64,000 nt of DNA from Tetrahymena elliotti 4EA (Eukaryota; Ciliophora; Oligohymenophorea; Hymenostomatida; Tetrahymenidae): positions 387,120 to 451,119 of the forward strand of contig JH720356.1 of NCBI GenBank assembly GCA_000231825.2, in the 5' to 3' direction. Position numbers and translations under genes: made by a program. The notes beneath the pieces are model-generated. The model had not been told where the DNA came from, did no database searches, and saw nothing but the letters and a program-made list of their open reading frames with translations. Within the stretch, counting starts at the first letter, position 1. Each line of letters opens with the position of its first letter. Positions 37,001 to 49,647 of the stretch are shown here, piece by piece.

Positions 37001-38731
37001 ATAAGTTCGTAAACCACATAATAGAAAAGAATATTTTCATTAAGTGCTCCCTCAGCTTCGATTGGCAAAAGAAAGAGCTGTTTAATTCTTGATAGAAAAA
37101 AATCCTTATTAAAATGAAGAAGAATTAATTGAAAGATTAGAACTAGTTAATTTCGGTGAATAGGAATTTAATGAACAGTATAACTTGTAATATGAAAATT
37201 AAACGAATAGAACCAATCTAACTTTTATTTAAGAAGAATAATATAACATTAATAATGCTAATGATAGTGAGTAAGAATATTTGAAACAAAATAGTGTCAT
37301 CATTTAACAAGAATTAAGTTCACCTATTCATAAAATTCATCATAATAATGTATTTTAAATGAACAGAGGATATACAAATCATGATTCTTCTCTAGTTGCT
37401 GCAGGATTTGGTGTTGAGTATAATAGCAACTTTGAGCCTACCTTAATTTAAAAGAATAACTCGAATCTTAATAGCCTACTTTCCGTCCAAGAAAACACTA
37501 TCCTTTAGACTTAAACTTAATAACCTAATTTAAATTTACAGACAACTTCAATATTAAATTAGTAAATAACTACACCAGTTATTTAAGCCTAGTAAGGTAT
37601 GGAAAACTCTATGGATAATTAATAACTTACAGACTCGAGTTAAACTTATAATGGGTTACTTAATATTTAACCACAAAGTGCTAATTTTAGTAGTATTAAA
37701 AAGAAAGGAATGGTAATTTCAAAATCTCCTTAGATCAAAAAAAGAAGTGTAGATTTAAATATTCTGATAAAGTAAACCTAGATGAATATTTAATAAAATT
37801 AACCCAATATCAATTAAAATGGCTATTATCCTCTTTAAATGTCTGTTTCTCCAAGGCAGTAGTCATCAAAATTTTGCTATGTTGATACATAAAATAAAAA
37901 AAAAGAAGATTCAGAAAATAAGATTTCTGAGGATGCCTAGCTTTGTAGCGCTGAATTAATTAGTAATGTTATCCACTAAAAAAAGAAATCATTCAATAAA
38001 TTCCACTCTAATGATCAGTAAGATGAATAAACTATTATTGAGAGAAAAATTGCTATTTTAAAAACATCAGAAAAAAAGTTATAGAATATATAAAACTTTT
38101 AGTTTAATATTAATAATTTTGAATAGGATGGAATTTAAATAAATCAACCTCGAAGGGGATCTACAAGTTCCAGATAAATTTCTATTCAATAAATACCCTA
38201 AAGCAATACTTAGTTAAACTAGAATTAAGCAAATTTTATTAATTAAAATTAATTCTTATATTCTCACTCCATAAGCAACAATTAAACCCCCTAAGCTCTT
38301 CAAATAGCTTAAGCCTAGGCTTTATAATAGAAATCTGAGTTCATGGTTTTATTGGAATTTGATAAAATGAAAGAATGTTTTATCTATTATCCATCTGGTA
38401 ACTATTAAAAAGTTATTGAAAAAGTAGAAAATATGTTATAGAAGCAAACAAGATTGAATGGCAAAAATATAGGTACTTTTAAGAAATCTGTCAATAAAGT
38501 TATACAAATATGTTAGCTACAAAATATGATTCTTAAAAAGTAAACAAACATTATGAAAACTGGTACCCCAGGCACAAAGAAAAATAGTAGTCTTCTCTTA
38601 AATTAAGATTCTTTGAGGATAAGAAACACTATCTTACACAAAAGAAATAATTCACATTAGCTATCTAGCTTTTAGCATGCTTAATCTGGCTTTTTTTCAA
38701 AAGGAGAGGATGAAAATATTCAAACAAAATG
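34001..38731 (+). CDS. K+ channel, six-TM with C-linker and CNBD-like domain (EAG/HCN class)
   Basis: Exons are 34001-34410, 34542-34930, 35108-35405, 35528-36075 and 36231-38731, giving about 1381 aa. The start of exon 3 is uncertain: an acceptor at 35020 adds 29 in-frame residues. A cytosolic N-terminus precedes S1 at LIILPDSLTKKIWDSYILFL, typical of EAG/HCN/CNG channels. S2 and S3 include WTFLADIILNFNTAYF; S4/S5 include RIIKNYLKTKFLGDLLVVIPF and LLRTNKMLKLAN. The pore is TSLYWAVITMITIGYGDVTP (about residue 514), with the GYGD potassium filter. A C-linker follows (RKYFEYWHQSNEENDGEE), then a CNBD-like beta-roll at about 630-735 lacking the usual FGE...RxA phosphate cassette, so nucleotide binding is doubtful. 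A CCHC cluster (CNFCDKYTHSFDCCP, about 770) resembles the zinc knuckles seen in other ciliate K+ channels. The final ~550 residues are Q/N-rich. It should act in the ciliary or cell membrane. Confidence 0.85.
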
Positions 38732-39686
38732 ATTAGTGAGTTTGTTCGTTAACTATTTATAAAAATTGAGAAAATGACTTTCTTTGATAAATTCTTTAAT
38801 TTAAAAATTATTCATAATCAATTAAATATTTTTAAATAAATTATGTTAATATTTTATTCAATAAATTTAAAAAATAATTTAAAATAATTATTTGTTATTT
38901 ATTCTTAAATCATTTAAAAAATAAAATGAAAGCAACTACAATTTACGAAATTAATTTATACAGCAATTTTCAAAAAAATACGTAAAATTGACAAATCAAA
39001 AACTTCTCAATTTTTTTAATTTGAATTAAACTTTTAAAAATTAAATGAAATCTCAAGTTATTCATTACTTTATTCTACAACATTCAATAACTAACCAAAA
39101 CAAATATTAATTTAAATCAAATATTCTCAAAAAAAATAAAAAGAACAGAAATGAGAATAAAAATTTATTTTTAAATATTTTTGAGAAAGTAAAATTCAAC
39201 ATTTTTATTTTTTTCTACCAAATATTTTATTATTTTAAATAAAATATCATATAAAACTAACCAATTACTTTGAAATAATCTGCTTGAACAATTTGTTAAA
39301 ACACAAAGATTGTTTGTTGTTCATATAATTTCACATTTGAAAAGAATAAAAAATAGTAGATATTAATTAGTGTTGAGTTTTTGTAATATTATTTTTAAAA
39401 GAAACATTTTAAAAAATTATTTATTAGTTTATTTAAATAAATTAATTTATAATACAATTTTTTAAAAAATTAGTTTATTTAATGAATTTCATTTAAATTT
39501 CTTGATTATTTTAAACAATTTGATGTAAAAACTTAAATTTTAGTTAAATTTTTCATATATGAACAGCAATTGATTAATTAATACTATATATATCTATTCT
39601 TTTTATCAAATGATTTCAGATAAAAACCTTCTATTTAAAAAACAAAAATCAAATATTTTTTGATTTTATATTCCTGTTATTATGCC
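38732..39686. other. Convergent AT-rich intergenic region
   Basis: Spacer between the channel stop and the rhomboid stop. No gene or structure recognised. Confidence 0.65.
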
Positions 39687-40779
39687 TCATTTCCATTAAC
39701 AATAACGCTCCATACTGTCAGGTTTTGTAATACTGAAATTCATTTAATTATAAATTGAGAAAAATCCAATACCTACTAAGAGTAAGACATAAGCTCCAAT
39801 CTTAAAATATTTTGCTCTATTTATTTAGATAAAATAAATTGACTATTATTTTTATAATTAATTAAGTGCTCTTACTTTGGATGTTATATTTAAGAGTATA
39901 TTATTGATATCAACAAACCAGTAATAAATCCACCTTTAAAAATAATTAAAATAGTTTTTTATATTATTTATTTATGTATGTATATTTTTTACCTAAGTGA
40001 GCTGCTGTATCTACCATATGAATATCACTTCCTTCTTATCCTTCTTTATTTATACCTTGATTTGGTGATGAAGATGAACCAAAGAAGTTTGCAAAGATCA
40101 TAAGTAAAATATAAACAATATACACTATTTTTTGATTTTTATTCATACTTTGGTTTTCTAAGAGAAACAATAACATTAATGGGAACAATCCAAATAGAGA
40201 TGAAGAGGCTCCTACTGACATTTGTTCAGGTTGGTTATATCCAGATAATAAATTACCTCCTAATGCACTTAAAATGTATAGAGAAAAAAACTTCTTCACT
40301 CCATATTATTTTTCAAGGGTAAAGGCATAAAAAAAGAGTCCAAAACTATTAGAAATTATATGAGGGAGTGTGCCATGAAGATAAGTTGGAATTAGGTAGC
40401 GATGAAACTCATAGTTATAAGTTATAGATGGCTAATATTAAGCACCTGAATTGAATAATAAGCAAGTGTAAGAATTATCTGTAAAGGCAGCTATTGCTTT
40501 TAGAATCAAAAAGACTGCCCATACTATAATTAAATTTATAGCAGAAAAGCTCTTCCAAGTTAAGTCCATACCACTTAGCATGCTAGAGGAAGAAGATTAC
40601 TGATTTTATACATCTAATTAAGAGTATCCTGTTCTTTATTATTATGCTGGTTACTGCTTCATCCATGGATTATACTTCCCGCTTTCATTGTATCCTCCCA
40701 TTCCAAAGGATCCTCTGTTATCACTATTAGACGAATTGCTGTTTGTTTCTATATCTCTGAAATTACGTACGTTTGACAT
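39687..40779 (-). CDS. Rhomboid intramembrane serine protease
   Basis: Exons are 40779-39993, 39933-39876 and 39816-39687, encoding 324 aa. The N-terminal ~80 residues are cytosolic, S/N/Q-rich. TM1 is SAINLIIVWAVFLILKAIAAF. The loop and TM2 carry FHRYLIPTYLHGTLPHIISN, with the conserved His and Asn seen before the active site in rhomboids. The catalytic serine lies in VGASSSLFG (Ser about 192; rhomboid GxS). The catalytic histidine lies in VDTAAHLGGFITGLL (about 261), split by the first intron. A last TM (YVLLLVGIGFFSIYNQM) follows. These residues suggest an active enzyme cutting membrane proteins within the bilayer. The second intron was placed so the frame enters TM7; the neighbouring leishmanolysin gene is on the same strand but independent. 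Confidence 0.9.
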
Positions 40780-41242
40780 AGTTGAATATTTAACTTTTTA
40801 GTGTATTTGCCTGAGCTAAGTTTAATTAGTTCTTACTAAATAAATACAATTTGAATATTTTTTTATTTGAATAGAAATCCTACCTACCGACCTAACAACC
40901 TGTTAATCTATATTATTTTTATTTGCAAAAAGTAATATAATCAAAATAGAAGAATAGTTAGCTAGTAATTGATAAATTATGATTAACACTTAAAAATTCA
41001 ATCATCCAAAAAAAGTGTTATTTTACTTCAATAAAAAAGATATATTAGAACATAATTAATCTTTTTGTTATTTTATTAAAGATTTTGTGTAAAAAAAAAG
41101 TAAATTTAAATAAGTAAAGAATAATATTTTTATTTATTTGTCTTTGTCTTAAAGAAAGATTTAAACAACATCATATATTCTAAATAAAACTATGCATATT
41201 TTACATAGAAAGATAACATTAATGTTAAATTATTTTTTATTT
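40780..41242. other. AT-rich intergenic region
   Basis: Spacer between two minus-strand genes (rhomboid head, leishmanolysin tail). Nothing recognised. Confidence 0.65.
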
Positions 41243-42916
41243 TCAAGCAAGTTAACTGCAATCTTCACCCTTGAAACCCTTGTAACAAGCACACTTTCCA
41301 AGTCTGCAAACACCCTTACCTGTACAAGAATAAGGACAAGCAGAAGGAGAGAAGCAGAATCTAAGAACATCAGGACAATCAACAACACCTTTTCCTGGAA
41401 TAGTAACCTACTTGGTAGAAGAATTACAAGTATATTCCTTACCGAAAACTTTGAAAACAATCGAAGTAGAAGTTCCAGAGTAATTACAATGAGATTCGAA
41501 GCAAAGTGATTTAACTCCAATCCAACGAGCTGAATCGGCGACATTGGTGTTGAAACATCTAGCCTTAGCTCCCCAACCACCACCAGAAGTAGTGAAGACC
41601 TTCTTGGAATTCTCATCAGGGAAATTACAATGTTGATTTGAGTAACCCTCCCAATAATTACATTTATCGGCAAGATTATCATTTGATCCACAATAACCAG
41701 GACTAACATAATCGTAACTACATCCTCGATTTGATCCAGTGCAGAATTCTTTGGAAGATTTAGGGCAAGAATATTCAACAAACTCACACTTTTCACCAAC
41801 ACCCCAAGTCAAAGTTCCAACCATGTAGTCAACAACTTTATACCAACCAGAAGCATTGAGCATACCAGCAGTAAATTTAGAAAAGACACTATCATATAAT
41901 TAAGAACCAGTCATCACTTCGTTACCAAAAGCCTTTCTTTCCCAGTGAGCACCAAAAGTACCTTGACCACCTTCATCTTCAAGAGGGACTTATTAGAGAG
42001 AGGGACAACCAAAATGTTCTCTGGCTAACTTAACGATAGAAGGAGCAACAACATAGGATTTTCCATTGATTGTTTTAACAGGGTTCTTTTCAAGTAAGAA
42101 TTTATCGAAGTAGTTAGGTGAGAAAACCAAAGAGTGAAGGACTTCGTGAGTAATAATGAAAATCCACTTGGCCAAAGCCATAGGGTCTTTAGAAATAATA
42201 TCCTTTTCAAGATGGTTCAAGTTGATATTCACATAAGCTACAGTGGGTCTTCCACTAGCTAATCCATAAGGTTCTGCTTGAGGGCAATAGCTAGCATAAG
42301 CAAGTTAATTACCACCATCTCTGAATACCTTAACATAGTAAATAAGATCTGTGTTTGAAACACCAGTGCTAAAGTGTTCAGCTGGAATCTTAATTTCAGC
42401 TTAACCACAAGTCTTTGCCTTATAGTAAGGATCAACTTTAACAGGAGCAGTTAATCTTTGAACTTAGATAGTTTCTGCTAAGTGGTTCATAATAGGAGGA
42501 ATGACTTAAGTCTTAATAAAGGTTTAGATACTAGCAGGCTAAGAGGCTATATTGCTATAATCCATATGAATTCTCATGTTCTTGAAATCCTTTTCAATAG
42601 GGAGAACCTTGCTAATGTCATCAACATCAAAAAGAGTTTCATCAAAAGCTTGCTTAGGTTGATCTAATTTCATTTCTTACTCTACAATCTTGCTATGACC
42701 ACATTCGTGGTTATGTTTATGAGCATATTTGGGGATGTTAGAATCTTTGTAAGAAAATGAGTGTTTCTTGAAGAAGTTAACTCCCTTAGTAAGTTCATCT
42801 TCAGCATATTCATTGTAGACAGCAATAGCTCCTATGAACAATATAAGGAGACCTGCAATCGAAGCTGCTCTCTTAATATTTTCTTTATTCATCTCTTTTA
42901 TTAATTTAATTTTCAA
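41243..42916 (-). CDS. Leishmanolysin-like (GP63, M8) zinc metalloprotease
   Basis: Single exon, 557 aa, from ATG 42916 (ATG 42892 also possible) to TGA 41243-41245. A hydrophobic segment near residues 16-35 (ASIAGLLILFIGAIAV) is a signal peptide or signal anchor. The zinc site is THEVLHSL (HExxH, His257 and His261), with the third ligand at GAHWERKAFGNEVMTG about 60 residues on, exactly the metzincin/M8 arrangement. The second half is cysteine-rich (SNRGCSYDYVSPGYC, CNYWEGYSNQHC, CFESHCNYSG). The end, CPYSCTGKGVCRLGKCACYK, is an EGF-like module. Ciliates carry many such surface or secreted proteases. Codon third positions are clearly richer in C/G than in neighbouring genes and AAG/GCC-type codons dominate, suggesting high expression. 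The catalytic set looks complete. Confidence 0.93.
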
Positions 42917-44718
42917 TTTTGTTTTTTTGTCTAAAAATAATAATTATTAAATAAACTTTTAAACACACTATTTTTAAATTATGTTGAGACGAAATTTGAA
43001 ACTAAACAAAACAGATATTGCACATTAAATTTTATTTTAGTAACAATTTACCCATCCAGTTTTTATTGCTAAATCTGTCTACAATTTAAATAGAAAATCA
43101 ATATTTTTACTGAAAAATTATGATCTCTGATGAATATTGAAATTCAAAGTAACATTATCTTAAAGATAAACTATTGTTTTATAAAAAATCTACTATCATA
43201 ATCATCCATTTAGAATATTCTTTATTTATTTTTGATAATTCGACTCTAAAAAAGTTTTGTTTCTAAATAAATAAAAAAGGGAGGAAATAAAAAATTTAAC
43301 TTTAGAAGTTAATTCTTTCTAGATTGATAAATTAGTTAATTTTCTGGTTTTACTATCTTTCAATCTGGATCACCACAAATAATATTTTTCTTATAATTAA
43401 GCTGAATATTATTATAAAACTTATTGAACAAAATAATATTTCAGATATTTAAGAAATTATTTATGTCTTTAATGATTACTTTACTTAAGTAAATAAATTT
43501 TACAAAACAATATTAAAACTCTACTAAATTTTTCAAGATATAAAATTGTGATTTGGCAAAAAAGTTAGTTGATTTTTCAGATATTTTTTACTTTATAAGT
43601 TTGATTTGTTGGAATAGAAATAAAAATTACTTACAGTGGAAATTAATGATTTACTTTAGTTGATCTATTTAGTTTTTAAGTGAAAACAAATGTGCCGCGG
43701 AATTAATTTAGCTTGGAAGTGATCTTTATTTTATATCTTTCTATAAGTATTGGTTACCTAAAGTTTTTTTACCTGAAAATATTTATTTACTAAATCTTAA
43801 AATAGCTGAATAATCTTATGATGCTTCGAACTTAAAAATAAAATTTCTGTCATTTATGGAATTCTATTTACTTGTATTTTTAAGAATGATTACTTCTTAA
43901 ACTTGAATATAGTTAAAAATAAAAAAGTAATAATTAAAGGTTCTACTTAATTTTTCTCAATATAAAATTGTGATTTGGCAAAATAGTTGGTTGACCTTTC
44001 CTCTTACATTTCCAAACATTAGGTTATGATTTTAAATTTTTTACAGATATTTTATGCTCAATAAGTTTTATTTATTGAAATTTAAATGATAATCAAATAA
44101 AGTAATATTAATATTTATTTTAGTTAATGTATTTGCTTTTTTTTCGATGAAAAAAATGTGTTACAAATTAAAGCTCATAATTTATTTATATTTTGTTTCT
44201 TTCTTTCAGTATTTGAAATCGAAATTTTTTTTCCCTTAAAACATTTATCAATTAAAAATAAAAATATATGAATAACATGATAATGTAGATCAAACATAAC
44301 AATAAAATTTCAGACATTTATGTAATTGTATTTATTTTTGTTTGAAAAAAGAATGATAGTTTTGCTTAAATAAAATTAAAAATAACAAATTAATAATTAA
44401 AATTTCTACTAAATTTTTTTCTATATTAAATTGTGATTTGGCACTAACTTTACTTTTTTGTTTTCAATTTTGGCAAATATTTACTTTTTACTAATATGTT
44501 ATCACTTTTAAGTTTCAAAGATGAAAAGGACTTGTAATAATAGAGATAGTATTATAAAAATACTTGTCAAAATACAGAAATTGTTTCTCCTAAACAAACT
44601 ATTTTCACTCAAAAAAAGGCTAACTAAAATGTTCGTTAACTAATAAGGCTCACATCTAAAAGTCTTTCTATTATAGGGGATTACCAAGGAAAAGAGAAAA
44701 CCCTAAAAGAGAAAAAAA
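42917..44718. other. Divergent intergenic region containing repeat tract
   Basis: About 1.8 kb between leishmanolysin (-) and the double-CNBD gene (+). The central part is a degenerate tandem repeat (separate entry). No gene supported. Confidence 0.6.
43430..44560. repeat. Degenerate ~420-460 bp tandem repeat, about 2.5-3 units
   Basis: The phrase AATTGTGATTTGGCA recurs at about 43544, 43966 and 44429, with spacings of 422 and 463 bp. Each copy is preceded by a matching CTAC(T)TAAATTTTT-like block and, further upstream, by a TTTC(A/T)G(A/T)(C/T)ATTTA(T/A)G-like block with an AATGATTAC/AATGATAG motif. Each is followed by a TTTACAGATATTTT/TTTTCAGATATTTTT-like block in copies 1 and 2. The order of these blocks is preserved, so this is an old, diverged tandem array and not chance A/T similarity. 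No coding potential. Confidence 0.7.
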
Positions 44719-47700
44719 ATGAAGGATAAATAAAATATAAAAATTTGTTGAACAATAGATAAACAAAAAAGAAATTTTAAAGTTTGGATCAAAATAATAC
44801 ATAAAAGTTATTGAATTAGAAACTAAATACTGATACAAAAAGCAATAATGACCAAGTAGATATTTAAAATTCTAATCTTAGCAAAAATCAACCTAAAGAA
44901 ATTGATACTGTTTGCATAGCAGATTTTATTAGCTCAGTAAATGTTCCTTCAACAAAAAAATCAAAAAGTGTGAGTTTTCAGCAGTATTTTTCTAAATCTA
45001 CTCCTCTAAAATAAAATCTGAGTAAATAGGGTTAGATTCATTAAGGTAGAAAAATTGTTAAAAAGTTAGTTAGTTTTTCTCAATAAGACCCAAAAATCAT
45101 AAAAGATAATATTTAAAATGCTGAAAGTGATGCAAGAATATATAATTTACAAAGAATTTAAAGTATGGTACTAAAAAGAAATAATTATATACTGGAACAT
45201 GATGTCAAAGATTACAAAGAAACTCTAAATAAAAAATTTGAAAATATAAAATAATAAAATGATATTAAGAATGAAAATTTAAATGATATTTATTATCAAT
45301 TCAAAAATATTAAAAATGGATTCTAAAGAGCTTAGAGTGCTAAAATAAGTCCACAAAGAAGCTATATATAGCATAAGGCTAAATAAGTTGCTTAGGATAA
45401 TCATAAACCTCAAAAAAAAATTGAAGAGGATATGTAGAATCAAGAGGAATATAAATCATATGATCAAATTGTAGAACAAGTTAATTTAGATTTTATTGAG
45501 GTAAATTATCCCTACAAAGATGATATATACAAAGTATGGAGATAATCTAAATCTACTATTGATCATATCAATTAATATGAAAGTATCTCTTCTTCTCCAC
45601 AAAACTAAAAAAGTATTAATTATAGTTCCTTTACCCCCTATAAAAAAAGGATTGCTTCAGCTAAAAGCTAAAGCATTTCTTATGGATCAAACTAATACTT
45701 TTCTCAAATAGCTTCACCAATAAATTCGAAACAAATAAATTTTAACTTGTCTGAGTTGGTAAACGAAGCAAAGATTTAATTAGTTGAATACAAAAGAAAA
45801 AATAATTTAATCTTAGATTAATAAAATGAATAGGCATCTAACTACAGAAGCTAAGAAACCACTTTGACCTCTACTTAAATGGGTTCACCAAACTTAAATT
45901 TTTTAAATTATTATAAAGATTTGGATAATAATTAAATTGATAATATTGAAGAGAAATTAAAAGGTTCAGATCAAAATAAATATGATATATCTAAAAAGTC
46001 TTATTTAAATTCGTAGTTATTGTCTCCTGATTCATCTCCTAGAGTTAAAATATTAGGAAATAGTGAAAATAGAAAGTAATCTAATAGTATGAATATCTAA
46101 TTTAGTGTCAAAAGATCTTCATTCCAAGAAGAGAATTATAAAAATCAGCCACACCTCAACATTCAATCAGAAATAGCCAAAATATACTAAAATAATTATT
46201 TTTCCAATAAAAAACAACAAAATTCTAAAAATGAAACATTAAAAAAAGACATCAATAAATTTCTATTTTAAAATTCTTAAATTTAAAAAAAATCAAAATT
46301 AAAATAGAGTTTGTAAATAGATAAAACCTCTTTAAATTAGTCATTTTAGTCTGAAATTAAAATTAATTGTAAAACACCTTAAGATTCTTCAAGGAATACT
46401 CATATAAAATTAGAGAATAATGACAAGCAAGCACCTACTTCTAAAAATGCGTATTTCTTTTTCTTTAAAATATCTTTAAAATATTTCAAAAAATGTAATT
46501 TAGGAAGTAGTAAAAAACCAAAAATACTTTTGATCTAGCAGAAGTAGTTAGATTGAGCTATTTAAATTAAATTTAAATGAAAAAAAAGCTAAAAGAATAG
46601 CAGCAGTACATTGAGTTTAAATCAACAAAAAACAAATTAACTCAAAAAGAATTAACATATTTTTCTCAATAGAGAAAAAAATATTTTGAACCTCTTTAGC
46701 AAAATTTAGATGAAATAAAAATGGAATATGGTAATAATGAAGATAAATTTTTTGAAGATTGGGGTGTCCTGCTTTAAAAGACAAATTATGATATTTACGA
46801 AAGCATGAATGATATTAACATTGATGATGACAAGAATTACACAATCAAATAAACAGTAAATTTTTTCAATATATTTATTTTAAGATTTATTTTTTTAATT
46901 AATTAATAAAGTATATTTGTAGAGAAGAAAATGGTTTATTTTCACAAATAAATGAGATAAATAATTTCTTGAAAATATGCAACAAAAACTTAACTAGAAA
47001 ATTTGCAAGATTCATGGTCTTGGTTGAGAAATAGAATGATTTGTAAAATCATATTTAATAAAATATACAAATAAATAAACCAATTATTTTTTTAGTAATC
47101 AAAAAGAAAAGGAATAAAATAGATTTACACAGTTTAGAGTTTGTGACAATAAATTAAATTTAGAAGAATTGGATGCATTGATTGAATAATTTTAACTTGA
47201 CTCCCTAAAAAAAAATTATAGTTTGATTTTAGAAATTGTTTAAAAGCTTCAATTTTTCAAAAAGTTTTCTATTGATGTAAATCATTAAATTATCAATATT
47301 GCTTAGATAAAAACATATGAAAAAAATGAATTCATTTTTTCTTAAGGTGATTTAGCAGATAACATGTATATCATTCTTAAAGGTACTTATAAATAATTAT
47401 CTTTCCTTAAAAGATGTTATAATTAAATAATAAAATAGGAAGTGTTCATGTTAGAATAAAAAGACAAGAAGATGTAGATGCTTAATTAAAGGATCCTGTT
47501 ATAACGACAATATACGATGGCTTTTCTTTTGGAGATTTAGCTTTAATTAATTTGAAAATAAAGTAAGATAAAGACTTGCTAGAAGCAAATCAGATATTCA
47601 CTCTTAAGGAAATGAGAGAATATATCAAAAAGAATTAACAGCACGAGAAAAATTCTCAAAATAATTTTAGTGAAAAATAATTGTTTTAAAATGAAAAAAA

Positions 47701-49263
47701 AAATTTATCATTAAAATAAAAGGATATTATTTCCAAATTTTAAAATCTTGTCTAAAAAAGAGCAGATCATGCTACTTAAAATAAAAAAAATTTGTTTAAT
47801 GTTTTTTAGTAAGCCTCTAATATCAGTAACAGAAGAAGTGCTTCTATTGAAGTAAAATTCTAATATTCTTGATAATTTTACCAATTTCAATTATTAAAAA
47901 GGCTGCAGAAAAATGTTACTTGCTTTCAATATCAAGAGAAGATTTTACAAGCATACTTTTGAATTTAATTCTATCAGAAATGGAAGACAAGCTTAATTTA
48001 CTCAAAAAAATTCCATTTTTATCAGTAATTTTTAATTTAATTATCAAATTCTTTTACAAAAAAATCTGATCATAAATATTTCTTTTAAAATTTATTAAGA
48101 AAATATTTACTGAAATCTAATTTTTTATTATTAATATTAGGATTTAGATTACACTTAATTGATAACTTTAGCTAATTATATTGAAATTAAATAAGCTAAT
48201 TTGGGAGATGTTGTTGTTAGAGAAGGTTAAGAACCTTAGTATTTCTATATTATTAAAAAGGGCAAATTTGAGATAGTAAAAGAAGAGATTATTATTAGAA
48301 AAAAAGAGAAAGATGAAAGCAGTAAAGATAAAAAGCATGAAAAAAGATTAGATTTTAGCCAATAAAACTGTAAAAAGAAAAATAGAATATTTAAAATAAC
48401 TTTTTTTAACATATAAAGAGGTTAAATCTGAAGTGAACAGAAAATCTTATGATCATGATTTCCCACAAGTTATTTAAGATAATTATTTTAAATAGCAAGA
48501 TGAGGTATAAGAATAACTTGAAACAGATAATTAAAGTTTAAATGCTAGTTTAGAGTTAGATTTTTATTAAGGGTTAGAAGGATAAGTAATACAGGAAAAA
48601 CCTAAAGAAAGATCTACATTTAAAAGAGGTAATCTTTTTAGCAGTGAAGAGCAGTAGTAAAAATATGAAGAAATTTAGCAAGCAATAAGAAAGTCATATT
48701 GCTAAAAAGATGTTAGATAAAATAAAAAAATCTACGAAAATGATGAAGAATTAGCATATTGCTACTTTGTAATTATTTATTTAAAGAATTATTAAAAAAA
48801 ACATATTTAAAATTTTTAACACAGCACTAAATAGGAACACTATAAGAAGGTGATATTTTTATGATCAGGTCATTTATTTCAGAATAATGTAAGGTAGACT
48901 AGTAAGTTTTAGAGTAAATTGACTATGATCCAAATGAAAAATCCAGATTGACAATAGTAATTGAATAAATTTAACTAATTTTTTGATAAAAATTCTAACA
49001 TTAATATAGATATCTGAAAGTAACAATACTGAAATAGGTATGATTGATAAAAAATTCATTCATCTAATAGCTCCTCATCTAAAAGTAAATTTTTTAGTAA
49101 ATTAAAAAAAAAATTAATTCATTTTTATTAGAGAGTACTTTTAGATGGTTTGATATCTTTAAAAGATTTCGACCATTAGTTTAATAGAGAAACTAGAGAG
49201 TGGATTGACAGATGGGATAACTTGAAAGTTAAAATATATCAAGAACATAAAAAATATAAATGA
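44719..49263 (+). CDS. Large protein with two cyclic-nucleotide-binding domains; 5' end unresolved
   Basis: Secure exons: from within 44814 to 46450, then 46504-46855, 46912-47042, 47096-47382, 47439-47851, 47902-48024, 48141-48369, 48419-48768, 48825-48956, 49010-49084 and 49132-49263. All junctions are in phase; introns are 47-116 nt. The N-terminal ~550 residues are N/Q/S/K-rich. The first CNBD contains FIFSQGDLADNMYIILKG, SVHVRIK, then TIYDGFSFGDLALIN, and after a K/Q-rich insert CYLLSISREDF. The second contains ANLGDVVVREGQEPQYFYII, KKGKFEIVKEE, then LQEGDIFMIRSF. The inserts interrupt each beta-roll, so ligand binding is not certain. Related ciliate proteins bind cAMP or cGMP without a kinase domain. 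The 5' end is a problem: the good frame is blocked by TGA 44811, and the upstream ATG 44719 connects only through two +1 shifts. The true first exon or an indel remains to be found. Confidence 0.72.
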
Positions 49264-49647
49264 ATAATTAACTTTCTCTTTAAAATCCAATAGATAGATA
49301 TGTAATCCAAATTTACTGAAAAGGAGAAGGATTGTAAATAAGTTATATTTTAATACTTTATAAAATGAGAATGACTTTCACTATCATTTGTATTCATCAA
49401 ATTTATTTTTTATGCAAATTTAATAAATCAAAAAAATACATCAAATAATAAATGATATTATCTACAGATCTTAATTTTTAACATTAATTTTTCACTATTT
49501 CAGATTAATATTCAAATTATATGCAACCAATATATTTATAATGAGATTTTTATCAAGATTTTTGATAAATTAAAAATAAAAAACTTAAAAATGTATTTAA
49601 ATAGTAATAGCTTCATTTCTAAAATTTTTTAATTTTAATTATTTTAT
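49264..49647. other. Convergent spacer
   Basis: 384 bp between the stops of the CNBD gene (+) and FolD (-). A/T-rich; presumably both 3' UTRs. Confidence 0.7.

Noticed and set aside
41192..41802. Open frames of 105 aa (+) and 190 aa (-) overlapping the leishmanolysin gene
   Set aside because: They are other-frame shadows of the GC-richer metalloprotease gene, whose own frame contains HEVLH and the EGF-like end.
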